Positions 50,206-60,269 are shown, numbered from the stretch's first letter. The stretch: DNA of 64,000 nucleotides from Bicyclus anynana (GCF_947172395.1 NC_069108.1:8691068-8755067), one strand, 5' to 3'. Program-made: numbers and translations. The notes: a model not told the origin generated them from the letters alone.

Positions 50206-51540
50206 ACATACAAAAATACAAATACGTCTCCTCTTTTTAATATTAGGGTAAATAAAACACAATTTCATAGCAATATTTGGCAATATAAATAACATTACAT
50301 AAACATTCGTTCACATTAAGGCCTGCCTTGCCTGAGGTAAAAACCTCAGTTCCAATATCTACATGTGCGAGTAGCTTTATTTCACCAAAAAGTAATTCTA
50401 TCAGTGAAAACTTTTTCTTCAACACCAGCTAAGTGCTAGCAAATCAAAAAGAACAAAAACTAGAAGAACGCGAAATTCAAATTTTGAATCTTCACAACAT
50501 CTTTTGTCCCGTCAGGACAACCACGTTCACCTACCATGGCAACTTTTAAGTAATACAAGAAAAAACCAAAAATAGTCTTTTTTCCAAATTTTCAAGTACA
50601 TAAAAACCGGTAAAATCGTAACCAAACTCACCGAAAATGGCTCTAGTGCTGAGAAAAGCTTTTTTGCCCAAAAACGCGACGATACTAAAATGTATGAAAG
50701 GACGCCCCTTGGCCACGGCGTCCAATAAAAAGTCAACCGCACCTCTATGTAAGTCGATTCGCATTTGTAAATATTATGTAGTATGTACTATGTACTAAAA
50801 TTTTAGTTTGTATTTCACTGTTTAGCAATAGTTGCCGGATATAAGTTGAAAAATATCCATTACTTCACAAGACGTGCTAAGAATATGTCTTGTGCGCCTT
50901 GCACCTGTGGCATAATCAAGTATTTCATTCTTAAAACTTATAGATTAAAAAAAAAAAAAAAGTATTTCATTTAAATAGTGATGTTACTCGTAGGTAATTG
51001 TAAATCGTAAAATCAGTAGAGTATTCGAGTTAAGAGTTCCTACATCCCTCCCTCTAGTTCATAAATAATATTTTAGCATCTATTTTCTCGTTTTAGTCAA
51101 ATGTCAATTGATTTTCATTTGTAAATTTAAATTGACGATCGTTGAAAAATGAAAAATGTAACGTCATTTTTGACAGTTGACACATTTCGTAATGACTTTA
51201 GTTGTAGCCCTTATAGTTTATTTTGTATTTGATTTTTTACGGTCGTTGCGAATGAAAGCATATCGGTTTTACTAACTTTTTGTTTCAACGTATGGTTTAT
51301 GCTACGCTGTCAAAAAGATTTCAAGCTTTATAAGTTAGCACCCAAAAGGATTAGGAGTCTATGCTTTTAAGTTAGAGCTTTGTCTTCTGATTTATACATC
51401 GACAATTAAATCAAATCCTAAACGTCACTTTTGACAGTAGCATGTTTAGTGCTGTGCATTTATCGGTACGAATCGGAAAATCGAATAATCGGAAACTCGG
51501 ACTCGAAAGTTACCTTGTAACATGTAAAATGTGACATGTA
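50206..51540. other. Intergenic stretch before the cysteine-rich genes, no gene supported
   Basis: Short minus-strand frames exist (for example MRIDLHRGAVDFLLDAVAKG at 50764) with no splice or family support. Several GTCAAA/TTTGACAG words occur, as is common near Lepidoptera promoters. Confidence 0.35.
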
Positions 51541-51690
51541 GGTATTTTGATGATAATTAGTCGCTGGTGTTCCGTGTTATTTCGGAGAACGGTGGCACTG
51601 CTTGGGACGTCCATCTATAATACTCGACTAGTGATGTTCACCGAATAGCACTGACCACCAGTAGAGTAACGGCGAGTATTATAAGTATGG

Positions 51691-52389
51691 ATGTCCTTTG
51701 CAGTGTATCCGGCGCTTGGCTCCCGCGATGCGTGGCCGATGCTGAGCGGCGGTGACTTCACTGTGGTGCGAGGATACGCTGAGAAAAAGGAGTCTGAAGC
51801 ACCCACCGGTGCCTGCCCTTGCGGACCTTGCGGGCCTTGTGGGCCTTGCGGACCCTGTGGGCCCTGTGGACCCTGTCGCTGCCCTTGCCCGTGTGGACCC
51901 TGCGGCCCTTGTGGACCGTGTGGGCCCTGTGGACCTTGTGGGCCCTGTGGACCTTGTGGGCCCTGCGGACCGTGTGGGCCCTGTCGCTGCCCTTGCCCAT
52001 GCCCATGTGGACCTTACGGTCCGTGTGGGCCCTGCGGTCCGTGTGGGCCCTGCGGGCCAAGTGGGCCCTGTGGGCCCTGCCGCTGCCCGTGCCCGTGTCC
52101 GTACCCGTGCCCACCCAAATGCCCGACGAAGAAGTGCGAAGCTTGCCCATGCCACAGTTGTGCCTCTGCTCAGATGGCTGAGGCTGTGGCGGCCACAGCG
52201 ATGGCGTCGCAGGCTCAACAGCACGCTCAAATGCAGATGAATCGGATGCCGCAGATGGATCAGATGGGACCGATGCTGCAAATGCCACAATCGCCCCAAA
52301 TGGGACCTATGCCTCAATCGAAAATGGACCCGAAGTCTCACGAGAAAAAGGGACGACATCCGTCTAGTTCGATCAAAATTACACCTTAA
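51691..52389 (+). CDS. Gly-Pro-Cys repeat protein (Mst(3)CGP-like), gene 1 of cluster
   Basis: The product has 232 residues. After an N-terminal leader (MSFAVYPALGSRD ... VVRGYAEKK), residues about 43-163 are nearly all (GPC)n blocks separated by RCPCPC units, with about 39 Cys. Then come CPTKKCEACPCHSC and a Met/Gln/Pro/Ala tail (MNRMPQMDQMGPMLQMPQ). In Drosophila the Mst(3)CGP family, also (C)GPCGPC repeats, are testis-specific structural proteins of the sperm tail. Function here is inferred from composition only. The DNA of the repeat is a 9 bp minisatellite. The ATG at 51691 is the first in frame; a CTTTGCAG three codons in could be a splice acceptor, so the true N-terminus is uncertain. 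No signal peptide is evident. AATAAA follows at 52401. Confidence 0.8.
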   Translation: MSFAVYPALGSRDAWPMLSGGDFTVVRGYAEKKESEAPTGACPCGPCGPCGPCGPCGPCGPCRCPCPCGPCGPCGPCGPCGPCGPCGPCGPCGPCGPCRCPCPCPCGPYGPCGPCGPCGPCGPSGPCGPCRCPCPCPYPCPPKCPTKKCEACPCHSCASAQMAEAVAATAMASQAQQHAQMQMNRMPQMDQMGPMLQMPQSPQMGPMPQSKMDPKSHEKKGRHPSSSIKITP

Positions 52390-52400
52390 ATTTAAAATTA

Positions 52401-52406
52401 AATAAA
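52401..52406 (+). terminator. Poly(A) signal of GPC gene 1
   Basis: AATAAA 12 bases after the stop codon. Confidence 0.6.
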
Positions 52407-52574
52407 AATCAATTATTATTTTTAGATTTCTTAGTGTTTTTTGAAATATATATTTTTTGATTTTAATAAATGTTTTAACATAGTTTTGGTATTTTTAATT
52501 TGAAATGGATTTTTTCCGGTATAAACTTAGACCATTAAAAAGTAGTCTAAGGGTTTAAAATATAAATAAATATT

Positions 52575-52850
52575 ACAAGTTGTAATAGAGTGGATATGAC
52601 CTCTGCCTTAGATTCAGAGGGCGTTGGTTCAAATTTGGTCCAGAGCTTGCACCTTACTTTTCAGTTAATGTGCATTATAAGAAATTAACGTAATATCACG
52701 TGTCTCAAACGGTGAAGAAGAATTTTCTTAATTCTCAGCGTGTTTGAAGTCTGCCAATCCGCATTGGGCCAGCGTGGTGGACTATTGGCTTTACTGTCAT
52801 TCTGGGAAGAGAATCGTGCTCAGCAGTAAGCCGAATATGGGTTGATAATG
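52575..52850 (+). mobile_element. SINE-B copy
   Basis: GAGTGGATATGACCTCTGCC, CGTTGGTTCAAATTTGGTCC; body to AGCAGTAAGCCGAATATGG. Confidence 0.7.
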
Positions 52851-53377
52851 AAATTTTTTTTCTGCCAAGTCGGGTTTTAGGAACTATTTGAGTGAAAAAA
52901 ACCGGAATTCTTTCGTCGAAAGCGGGACATTTCAAGTTTTTGAATTTTTATCTTACCGCGCTTTTTCAATACGCTGCTCGCTCGATCCCGAATTATTATA
53001 GTTATTCCCGAAAAGCGGGGCTGAGCCTGTACCGCGCGGGACTTAAATGTGATTTATTATCACGGGTGGGACGTCCCGTGGTCCCGCCAAAATCGGAACG
53101 TCTGGCAACGCAGTTCGCGGGTGTCAGGGCCGGGTAAAGCGATGACAGAAAATTTTAGATTTAATTTGATTGAAATCTATCTTATTAAATAAATTTGGCG
53201 CGTATATTTTTTTAATTATTATCTTGTCGATCGTTTGCCGATCCCGACCTAACCCCTAGATCGGTGCAGTTTAACAGTTACGATATGGCATTCTGTGTTT
53301 TTCAGTTTATTTCAAACTGTAGCTCGTTTAGTTTCACCATTTAATAAAGCATATAGCATGAAATACCGTTTGCAGTT
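52851..53377. promoter_or_regulatory. Intergenic region upstream of gene 2
   Basis: No ORF or repeat recognised. 53280-53377 should hold the promoter and leader of gene 2; a TTTGCAG lies directly before its ATG. Confidence 0.3.
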
Positions 53378-54505
53378 ATGCCGTCAGCCCGAAGAATTTG
53401 CAATATCAAGGCACAGTCCACGGTGTCAAGAACGAAACGGGTGAAGCTATCGCACTCCACCGCTGGGTCCAGAGCCGGGCAGCCAGCGGGACAACGCCGG
53501 CCCAGGGCTGGGCACAGCGCGGGCCCACGTCTCCAAATTAGCGCGTCGTGCCCTCGAGTGGGCACTGTCGAATCGCTCAAAAGACAGTCTGCTAGGCAAT
53601 ACAGTTCCTTATCAGCACTACATCGAACCAGTATAGTTCCACACGGTGAAGTCTTGAGGCGAGGCTACTCGAGCTGCAACGTCGGGTGCCCGTGCCCATT
53701 TCCGTGCGGGCCCTGCGGCTGCAAGGGCGGCTGTGGCTGCCTCCCGCCCCCGTGCAACACGCCGCCCAAATGCCTGCAATACATGACTGGATACTACTAC
53801 TATCCGTACGGCACCTGGTTCTGTGGGCCCTACCACGTGTCGGGCACTTGCACGCCAGTGGGCGCTAACTGCCCGTGCCCCTGCCCGTGCCCGCCGAAGT
53901 TGTGCCCGGCGTGCGTGTGCCAAGGCCAGAACATGAGTCCGGGCAAGAATGTCTCTGACACCAGCTCGTTCCCAATGGAAGTGCCCTGTCACACTGCTCC
54001 CAAAATGCCCCAAGAGTCGCGGACAGGTTTTTCAAAGATGTTCAGTAACAGCCCGGCGGATAAAAATCATCCAAGCAAGCCGAAACCGACGAGCATGCCC
54101 CCCTGTATGACCACAATGGTGACTCCTAATCCAATCGCAAGATCGAACATTACGTTGGTGGACAAGGAACCCAGAATTAACAGCTCATATCCAATCCACA
54201 ATCATTCAAATAACAGCCAGAAATCTAGGTCTTATCACACGAAAAATTCGATTACAGCAGACAAAGCTTCTCCTTTTTACACGCAGAAGAATTTGAAATA
54301 CACTTACTATCAGAGGCGTCACGAAGCATCCTCTCCGACGGCAAAGGCTAGAACATTTTTTAAAGAGAATATACGTAGAAACAGTCCCCGAACTAAACTT
54401 GATTCTACTTCTGGCAAAAAGAGGCGCGACGCTAGACCAGACATGGACATCGAGATTAAACCTTACGAAGAAATAAATAACAACCATGGAAAAAACTACG
54501 GCTAA
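53378..54505 (+). CDS. Cysteine-rich protein with MTGYYYYPYGTWFCGPYHV module, gene 2 of cluster
   Basis: The product has 375 residues. Residues 1-98 are basic and Ser/Arg/Ala-rich with few acids, ending LRRGYSS at 93-99. Then a Cys/Pro/Gly domain (NVGCPCPFPCGPCGCKGGCG, PPPCNTPPKC), the Tyr/Cys module around residue 136, another CPCPCPCPP stretch, and a long basic Ser/Pro/Asn tail without Cys. The module is shared almost exactly with gene 3. No transmembrane segment. Met 1 is the only Met before the module, so the start is here or in an unseen upstream exon. I do not recognise the protein outside this cluster; by neighbourhood and composition it is grouped with the CGP sperm proteins. Confidence 0.78.
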   Translation: MPSARRICNIKAQSTVSRTKRVKLSHSTAGSRAGQPAGQRRPRAGHSAGPRLQISASCPRVGTVESLKRQSARQYSSLSALHRTSIVPHGEVLRRGYSSCNVGCPCPFPCGPCGCKGGCGCLPPPCNTPPKCLQYMTGYYYYPYGTWFCGPYHVSGTCTPVGANCPCPCPCPPKLCPACVCQGQNMSPGKNVSDTSSFPMEVPCHTAPKMPQESRTGFSKMFSNSPADKNHPSKPKPTSMPPCMTTMVTPNPIARSNITLVDKEPRINSSYPIHNHSNNSQKSRSYHTKNSITADKASPFYTQKNLKYTYYQRRHEASSPTAKARTFFKENIRRNSPRTKLDSTSGKKRRDARPDMDIEIKPYEEINNNHGKNYG

Positions 54506-54531
54506 TAAGTTGTACTTTGACATTTTACACA

Positions 54532-54537
54532 AATAAA
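54532..54537 (+). terminator. Poly(A) signal of gene 2
   Basis: AATAAA 27 bases after the stop codon. Confidence 0.6.
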
Positions 54538-54699
54538 CACTTGCCGAATACGATAGTTTCATTTATTTAGCAGTAGGTGCCGGATTATGGTGACTTAATG
54601 TCCAGAGCAATCTTTCCCTCATTACTACAAAGAATCAATATATATAAAAAATGTTATATAATGTTAATACATAGGTAACTTATGTAAAATATATATCAA

Positions 54700-55190
54700 C
54701 TAGCGGGCGCCCGCGACTTCGTCCGCGTAAATTTCGATGTCAACTTTAATACTACCCCTACCCTACCCTACCCCTACCCTACCCCTACCCCAACCCTACC
54801 CTAACCAACCCCTACATCTACCCTACCCCTACCCCCACCCTACCCCTAACCTACCCCAAACCTACCCCTACCCTACCCGTACCTTACCTACTCACTACCC
54901 CCATCCTACCCCTACCCTCTCCGTACCCTATCCCTTTCCTACCCCTATCCCACCCGTACCCCTATCTCACGCCTATCCTACCCCTACCCTACCACTTCCC
55001 TATCCTACCCGTACCTCTACCCTAACACTACCCTACCTCTACCCCTACCCTACCACTACCCTAAACCCGGCCCTAAACCTACCCTACCAATACGCTTCCC
55101 TACCCGTACCCTACCCTACCCTGTAACTTCTCTATCTTACCCTTAGCAAAATCGGTCCAGTCCTTCGAGAGTGGTGGTATGACCAAGAGA
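54700..55190 (-). mobile_element. Helitron-like element with long CCCTAC array
   Basis: Starts at CTAGCGGGCGCCCGCGAC (reverse of the 3' end) after A at 54699, then AATTTCGATGTCAACTTT, then about 360 bp of CCCTACC-type units (54748-55110). The 5' side merges with the next fragment. Confidence 0.7.
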
Positions 55191-55200
55191 AATAGAGATT

Positions 55201-55395
55201 TCTATGCTAATAATATAAAGAGGTAAAGTTCGTGTGGTTGTAGGAGGTAATCTCTGGATCTACTGGACCGATTTGGAAAATTGTTTTACCAATAGAAAGC
55301 TACGTTATTTGCGAGTGTCATAGGCTATGTTTGATCCCCATATTCACACGGGAACGGGAACTACGTAAATGAAAGCGCCGGGCGTCATATAGCGG
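55201..55395 (+). mobile_element. Helitron-like fragment
   Basis: TCTATGCTAATAATATAAAG, GGATCTACTGGACCGATTTG, CACACGGGAACGGGAACTAC in family order; the 3' end reads GGGCGTCATATAG. Confidence 0.6.
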
Positions 55396-55769
55396 AATTT
55401 CTGCGTCTTTTAGAAATTTTGTATTATCTCCGAAACTATTTAAGTAATTAACATACTGTAAAGGGCAAATCTTATCTCCATAATATCCTTGTGATTATTA
55501 AATAATTTATTTTAATAAGGATTAGTTTAGTTGTATAAATAATGACGTAAACCTAAGTATATAAAATTAATATTTTTTAAAATACAAAAGGTACTATATC
55601 TGCTAATATATAGAAGATAGATATATGGTGTCGCGGACTTTTTTGTAGAACTTTTAAAGATACATAAAGTCTCCATACATTAATTTCAATTATACACAAT
55701 AGTTAAGGCAGCGCATGCGAATAAGTCTGTTTAAGAGGATTTTCAGTCCGACCTGCATGACAAAAACTG
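55396..55769. other. Intergenic, no gene seen
   Basis: A/T-rich with no recognised feature. Confidence 0.35.
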
Positions 55770-55950
55770 TGATAACTCGGCTAATATATATGATACCAAT
55801 ATAAAATATAGCTTATAGCACTCCCCGATAATGTAGCATTCTACTGGTGAAAGAATTTTTAAAATCGGACCAGTAGTTCCGAAGATTACCCCATTTAAAA
55901 AATGTGACAAACTTACAAACTTTACCTCTTTATAATATTAGTATAGATCA
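55770..55950 (-). mobile_element. Helitron-like fragment
   Basis: TATAGCTTATAGCACTCCCC ... CGGACCAGTAGTTCCGAAGA ... CCTCTTTATAATATTAGTAT. Confidence 0.6.
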
Positions 55951-56029
55951 GCGTCAATTTAAAACTCTCTGAATTAGAAACTGCTTGCACATTTTTTTTC
56001 GTTTTTCTTTGGAGTTTATCTGTGTGATC

Positions 56030-56205
56030 GAATCCGAAATGAGATCAGCAGAAGAACCAAAGCTAACTGACATAATTTGAGGAGTTGCAAAGCTGAAGTG
56101 GCAATGGGCAGGGCGCGCAACCCCCCAAGGTAGACTGATGACTTCAAGCGGGTTGCAGGGAGCCGCTTAATGTCCAGCAGTGAATATACATCGGCTGTTG
56201 ATGAC
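56030..56205 (+). mobile_element. RTE-like LINE 3' fragment, internally deleted
   Basis: TGTGATCGAATCCGAAATGA, GCTGAAGTGGCAATGGGCAG, ATGTCCAGCAGTGAATATAC in the order of 29870-30170. Confidence 0.7.
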
Positions 56206-56404
56206 CTGGGATGATTGTCTCTGGGATCTCCCCTAGACGGTATGGCTTATGCAATTGCTTGAATAGCTCATAGGCTAATCCAAGACTAGCCGTCCGTAAT
56301 CAGGAGGTACGTCTTTTCTATTAGATGGAGAGAAAGCGACAGTTAGACCTTTGTCATTTTGTAAAAGCTGAAAGTTTGTCAGTTGATGCTAATATCGCAA
56401 ATAT

Positions 56405-56520
56405 GGAGTTTTTTTTGTTTTTTTTACAAGTCAGCACTTGACTACTATCTCATCTGACGGTAAGCGATGATGCAATCTAAGATGGAAGCGGGCTAACTTG
56501 TTAGGAGTAGGATGAAATCG
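56405..56520 (-). mobile_element. SINE-A tail
   Basis: TTTTACAAGTCAGCACTTGA ... CGGGCTAACTTGTTAGGAGT. Confidence 0.7.
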
Positions 56521-56629
56521 AGACTTCTAACAAGTTATCTTTTTTCTTGAATAGTTTTTCGAAGGGTTGCCACGAAGCGACTGGCAACTGGGGATATGAT
56601 TTTTCATATTTTGGCGAGGAAAACATAAA

Positions 56630-56845
56630 CAAACCAGCGCACGCCCGCGACTTCGTCCTCGTGAATTTAAGTTATTCACAAATCCGCGAGCACCGTGGAT
56701 ATTTCCGGGATGAAAAGGCCATCTCAAAAAATCCAAAAAAAAAATCTATTTCCATTCCACAGCCAAATCGCTTCAGCGGCAGCGTAAAGAAAGAACAAAC
56801 ATACAAAGTTACACCCAAACCCTTTATAATATTGGTGTGATTACA
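56630..56845 (-). mobile_element. Helitron-like element
   Basis: CACGCCCGCGACTTCGTCCT, AGCACCGTGGATATTTCCGG, CCAAATCGCTTCAGCGGCAG, CCTTTATAATATTGGTGTGA. Confidence 0.6.
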
Positions 56846-56939
56846 CTTTATTTCTTAAACGGTTGAGGGTCTGGATCCTTGGAACCTGCTACCTCTCAAA
56901 GTAACCGCGGCTAAAACACCATAATTGACTACTGTACTT

Positions 56940-57115
56940 ACCTATGATAAGAGCATCTGGCAAACTAACAGCTTTTCTAAAATGACGAAGGTCTGGGGTT
57001 CACGGGCCCTTAGACTATATAGCTTGGCAAGTTCGTTGATGACACTTCCATAATATGCGGGCGACGAGGGGAAGACTGTGCGCGTGTGAAATCGTGCGGG
57101 GAAATGAGGTGCATC
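56940..57115 (+). repeat. Two joined interspersed repeats
   Basis: 56945-57020 matches 47460-47540 and 57025-57110 matches 26645-26750. Confidence 0.5.
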
Positions 57116-57367
57116 AGTCTTGGGTTTTTAATTCATCGCTACATCAGAGAAGACGCCCTTAGAGAGTCGTTCCGCCCAATCTACTCTGCCTTCGGGCCCT
57201 ATCAGGCGATGCTTCTGCGCTCGCCCAAACCCCACTTAAGGAGCCTACGCCACTTACGCAATTAGAAAAGAAAGCTACATGCCCGCGTGGTGTTACGAAC
57301 GAATTTGCCAAGCTATAGGTGTGAGGATGTTATTAAAGTTGCCGTCGTCCTTTCAGTGCGCAATCAA

Positions 57368-58846
57368 ATGAAGAGGAGTTTGACCAGGAGAATACAGCGG
57401 CTGAACTTAACAACGTTTGCAAATATGAAGTATATCAAGAGGCAAGATGGTTTGGCCAGCGACGTCGAACCTCGTAGGGTCATGTCCTGTCCTTGCGTGG
57501 TGTCGCATTCGAGCCGTCACAGAAGTTGCGCCAAGTGCTTACGAAGATCGCATTCAGCTGTCTACCACACTGAACACAAACTCACAAACTCTGCTATGTT
57601 GTTTCGACGTACGTTTTCGACGGAGCAAGGCAATTCGCTGTCTCCGGAGTGCGTTGATGTCTTGAGAGGTTTGGAAGCCGTTTGTGCCTGTCCCTGTCCC
57701 TGCCCGGGGAGCTGCTCGCTGCCGCCGCCCTGCAACACGCCTCCCAAATGTTTACAAAACATGACCGGGTATTACTATTACCCTTACGGCACCTGGTTCT
57801 GTGGGCCGTACCACGTAGCCACAGGGCCCTGTGGGCCGTGCGCGGGTCCTGTGGTCGCCAGTGGGGCTTGCGGGGCTTGCGGCCCTTGCCCCGGTGGGCC
57901 CTGTGGTCAGGGACTTTCCCCGTGTTGCGGATGCTCTCCCCTCGGCTGCTGCGGTGTGTGTGGAACGAAGCACCCCAGTGTGAGTCACTCGCCGAGAGCC
58001 CAGTTTGTACCCTTTGGTATGCAGATGTACGACCCTTACGCGGCGAATAACGTCCAGTACTCTTATGACCCTCAACCGACGTTTTCACCGAGCTTCCCCA
58101 CCATGCCTGATACAAGCATGCCCACTCCATTCTTCGGGCCCGGAGTCAACGTCCCCATTTCGCCCATACCGTGCAACACTGAACCATACTGTCCCTCAAC
58201 ACCTCCGCCAGCCAGTCCTGTGTATCCTAAACCGAAGTCATCCATCACTGTGAACCCTAACTACATAAAAGCACCTCGGGTCAACTCGCCCAATATGTGC
58301 AAACCGCCCATACCGACTAGAACGGTCCCCAAAAGCTCCGTGTATTTGAACAAAGCTTACACTAACGCGCGACCAATCTCCACGGCGAATCACCCTTGCT
58401 CCTCGAATCTCACGCCGAAACCTTTGCGCCAGAGTCCACCCTCACGCTACGACGCCATTTGTGCTTTGTCGAGGAACAGTCCGTTTATAAAACCCAGGAT
58501 CAACAGTCGCACGCCGCGGAACACCGTCCAATTGTGTCACTATACAACAAAGAGCATGAAGAAATACGCAAATCTGACGAGGGATCTCGTAATCCGAGAA
58601 AAACATGCTAAGAAACATCATGTAGACAATGTCAGTTGTATCGAGCACGAAGCAAAAAATGTCAAGGACATAGTTTGCCGCTGGTGCCTTCTCAGTGAAA
58701 AGAATTCATGTCCTTGCCATTCTGATAAACCAAGATCCAGTCCTGGTTGGCTTCCAAAGATTGATATCACGCCGAAGAGTTCCAGCCGTCAGAACCGGAC
58801 TGTTGACGAAAATCGTCATAAGAAATCTGAAGCCTTGTGGTCTTAG
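57368..58846 (+). CDS. Cysteine-rich protein with MTGYYYYPYGTWFCGPYHV module, gene 3 of cluster
   Basis: 492 residues from the first in-frame ATG; the frame is open upstream to 57287. Later candidate starts are 57482 (MSCPCVV) and 57596 (MLFRRTFSTE). The N-terminal part is basic and carries Cys pairs. Then CACPCPCPGSCSLPPPC, NTPPKC and the Tyr/Cys module (about 120-145), GPCGPCAGP/GACGACGPCPGGPCGQG and a CCGCSPLGCCGVCG block. A long Pro/Ser/Asn tail follows, ending with CRWCLLSEKNSCPC and a basic end. The module matches gene 2 with mostly synonymous DNA changes, so they are selected paralogs. A perfect 17 bp hairpin covers the stop codon. The nearest AATAAA is at 59123. Role inferred as structural, perhaps in sperm. 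Confidence 0.75.
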   Translation: MKRSLTRRIQRLNLTTFANMKYIKRQDGLASDVEPRRVMSCPCVVSHSSRHRSCAKCLRRSHSAVYHTEHKLTNSAMLFRRTFSTEQGNSLSPECVDVLRGLEAVCACPCPCPGSCSLPPPCNTPPKCLQNMTGYYYYPYGTWFCGPYHVATGPCGPCAGPVVASGACGACGPCPGGPCGQGLSPCCGCSPLGCCGVCGTKHPSVSHSPRAQFVPFGMQMYDPYAANNVQYSYDPQPTFSPSFPTMPDTSMPTPFFGPGVNVPISPIPCNTEPYCPSTPPPASPVYPKPKSSITVNPNYIKAPRVNSPNMCKPPIPTRTVPKSSVYLNKAYTNARPISTANHPCSSNLTPKPLRQSPPSRYDAICALSRNSPFIKPRINSRTPRNTVQLCHYTTKSMKKYANLTRDLVIREKHAKKHHVDNVSCIEHEAKNVKDIVCRWCLLSEKNSCPCHSDKPRSSPGWLPKIDITPKSSSRQNRTVDENRHKKSEALWS

Positions 58847-58884
58847 ACCATTAATAACTTATTTATGGTTATTAATGGTCTAAG
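58842..58884. repeat. Perfect 17 bp hairpin over the stop codon of gene 3
   Basis: CTTAGACCATTAATAAC (58842-58858) pairs with GTTATTAATGGTCTAAG (58868-58884), loop TTATTTATG. The TAG stop (58844-58846) lies in the left arm. Confidence 0.85.
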
Positions 58885-58899
58885 CTTGTGGTAGGCTCT

Positions 58900-60269
58900 A
58901 TCCATCTGATTTTTTTTTTGTATAATTTAATTTGTAGTCCGGTCAATTTAGAACTTAAAATAGGAGTAGATAATATACGGTTACATAAATTCCCATAATC
59001 CTGAAAAATGGCAAAATCGTTGAAAACAAAACGATGAGGACTGATAATTTAATTTTGGTTTTACCAAAAAAGCTTTATTTTTAATTTGTTTAAACTGATC
59101 GGACTACTAATATTCTATCTTTAATAAATTTATTAAAGGACAATAAGACTTTGCAATATTTTGTTTCTTTGGTGAGATTACCTAAGCCTATACTATACAT
59201 ATTACAATATTACCTAAACCTGAAAATTTTATTAAAATCGATTCAGCTCTTGAGTTTCGCTTTTATTGCGGAAAATATATTACGGATTCTCGCGAGATTT
59301 GTCATAGAATTTTACGCGGACGAAGTCGCGGATTACACTTGTTTTTTTATTTTTTAAATTCATAGATCATGATCATGATTCGCGATTTAATTATCTATAG
59401 GCATAATAGATTTACGATTCGGTACAAGTAGGTAGAAGTACATTATAATTCTATGGGCATAATGGATTTCATTGCATTGCGCTTTATTCGCACGTGAATG
59501 TGAGAGAACATTACCTATTGCATGCCCGCCTAACTCAGACTGCCCTATGCTCTGTGACTAAGAAAGAATATTTTTGTTTTTCAGGTCCTATAAGGAATTG
59601 TATCCAAAGCCGTAAAACTAATTTTAAAAAAAATAAAAAATTGTTTTTAATCTATGACAAAGCCAGCGACCGCCATTTTGGGAAAAGATGGACAATGTTG
59701 ATCAGGCCGGGTCAACTCTCGAACAAAGTTTGGTTATACCTACGGGGGCTAGACCTGTGGTGTCATCATCCATACGGTTCTACCGTCTGGTAGTTGTAGC
59801 AATATTATTATCATTAGTAGCTCACGCCTGACATAATATTTTGATAAATCTAATACATTTTTAGATTTAAATATGACTTTAATAACTGAATAAATACTTT
59901 TCTTCTACAAAAATATAGAGAGACACTCTCGTTGAATATTGTTTTAGTAACGCATGGGTAAGATTTTCTAAACGAAGTGTGGCAACCCCAAACACTTAAT
60001 AAAAAATAAAAATGTTATAAAATGAAAATGGCGTCATTTCACCAAATATCTTAAAACACAAATTCACGAATAATAAAATAAATGTTTGCCACGGCCTGTT
60101 AATATTTATGAAGACCTCTTCATGGATTGGATTTAAGCAACCTGCTGTGTAATATCCTCGCCATTCTTGATGTTGAGAAGATCTATAAGTCTTTTACGTT
60201 TCATCTAAGTGTTGTGGTTTTTCATTATGTTAAAAATAAGACTTTGTTAGTTCAAGTGTCTCTATAACT
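58900..60269. other. Intergenic, no gene supported
   Basis: A short Helitron-like 3' word (TTACGCGGACGAAGTCGCGG) lies at about 59310-59332. A pyrimidine tract with AG at 59584 opens only a few codons (YKELYPKP) to a stop. The promoter of the next gene should lie at the right end. Confidence 0.35.

Noticed and set aside
50527..50764. Minus-strand ORFs of about 72 codons
   Set aside because: No start context, splice sites or family features; two overlapping frames of similar length suggest chance.
51679..52359. 226-codon minus-strand ORF and other frames over GPC gene 1
   Set aside because: The 9 bp repeat keeps all frames open. The plus-strand frame has the Cys repeat, the right start and stop positions and an AATAAA.
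54748..55110. Telomeric repeat
   Set aside because: Most insects use TTAGG; the unit here is GTAGGG-like, irregular and bound to an interspersed element.
54737..55126. 129-codon Pro/Tyr/Leu-rich ORF
   Set aside because: A translation of the CCCTAC array inside a Helitron-like element.
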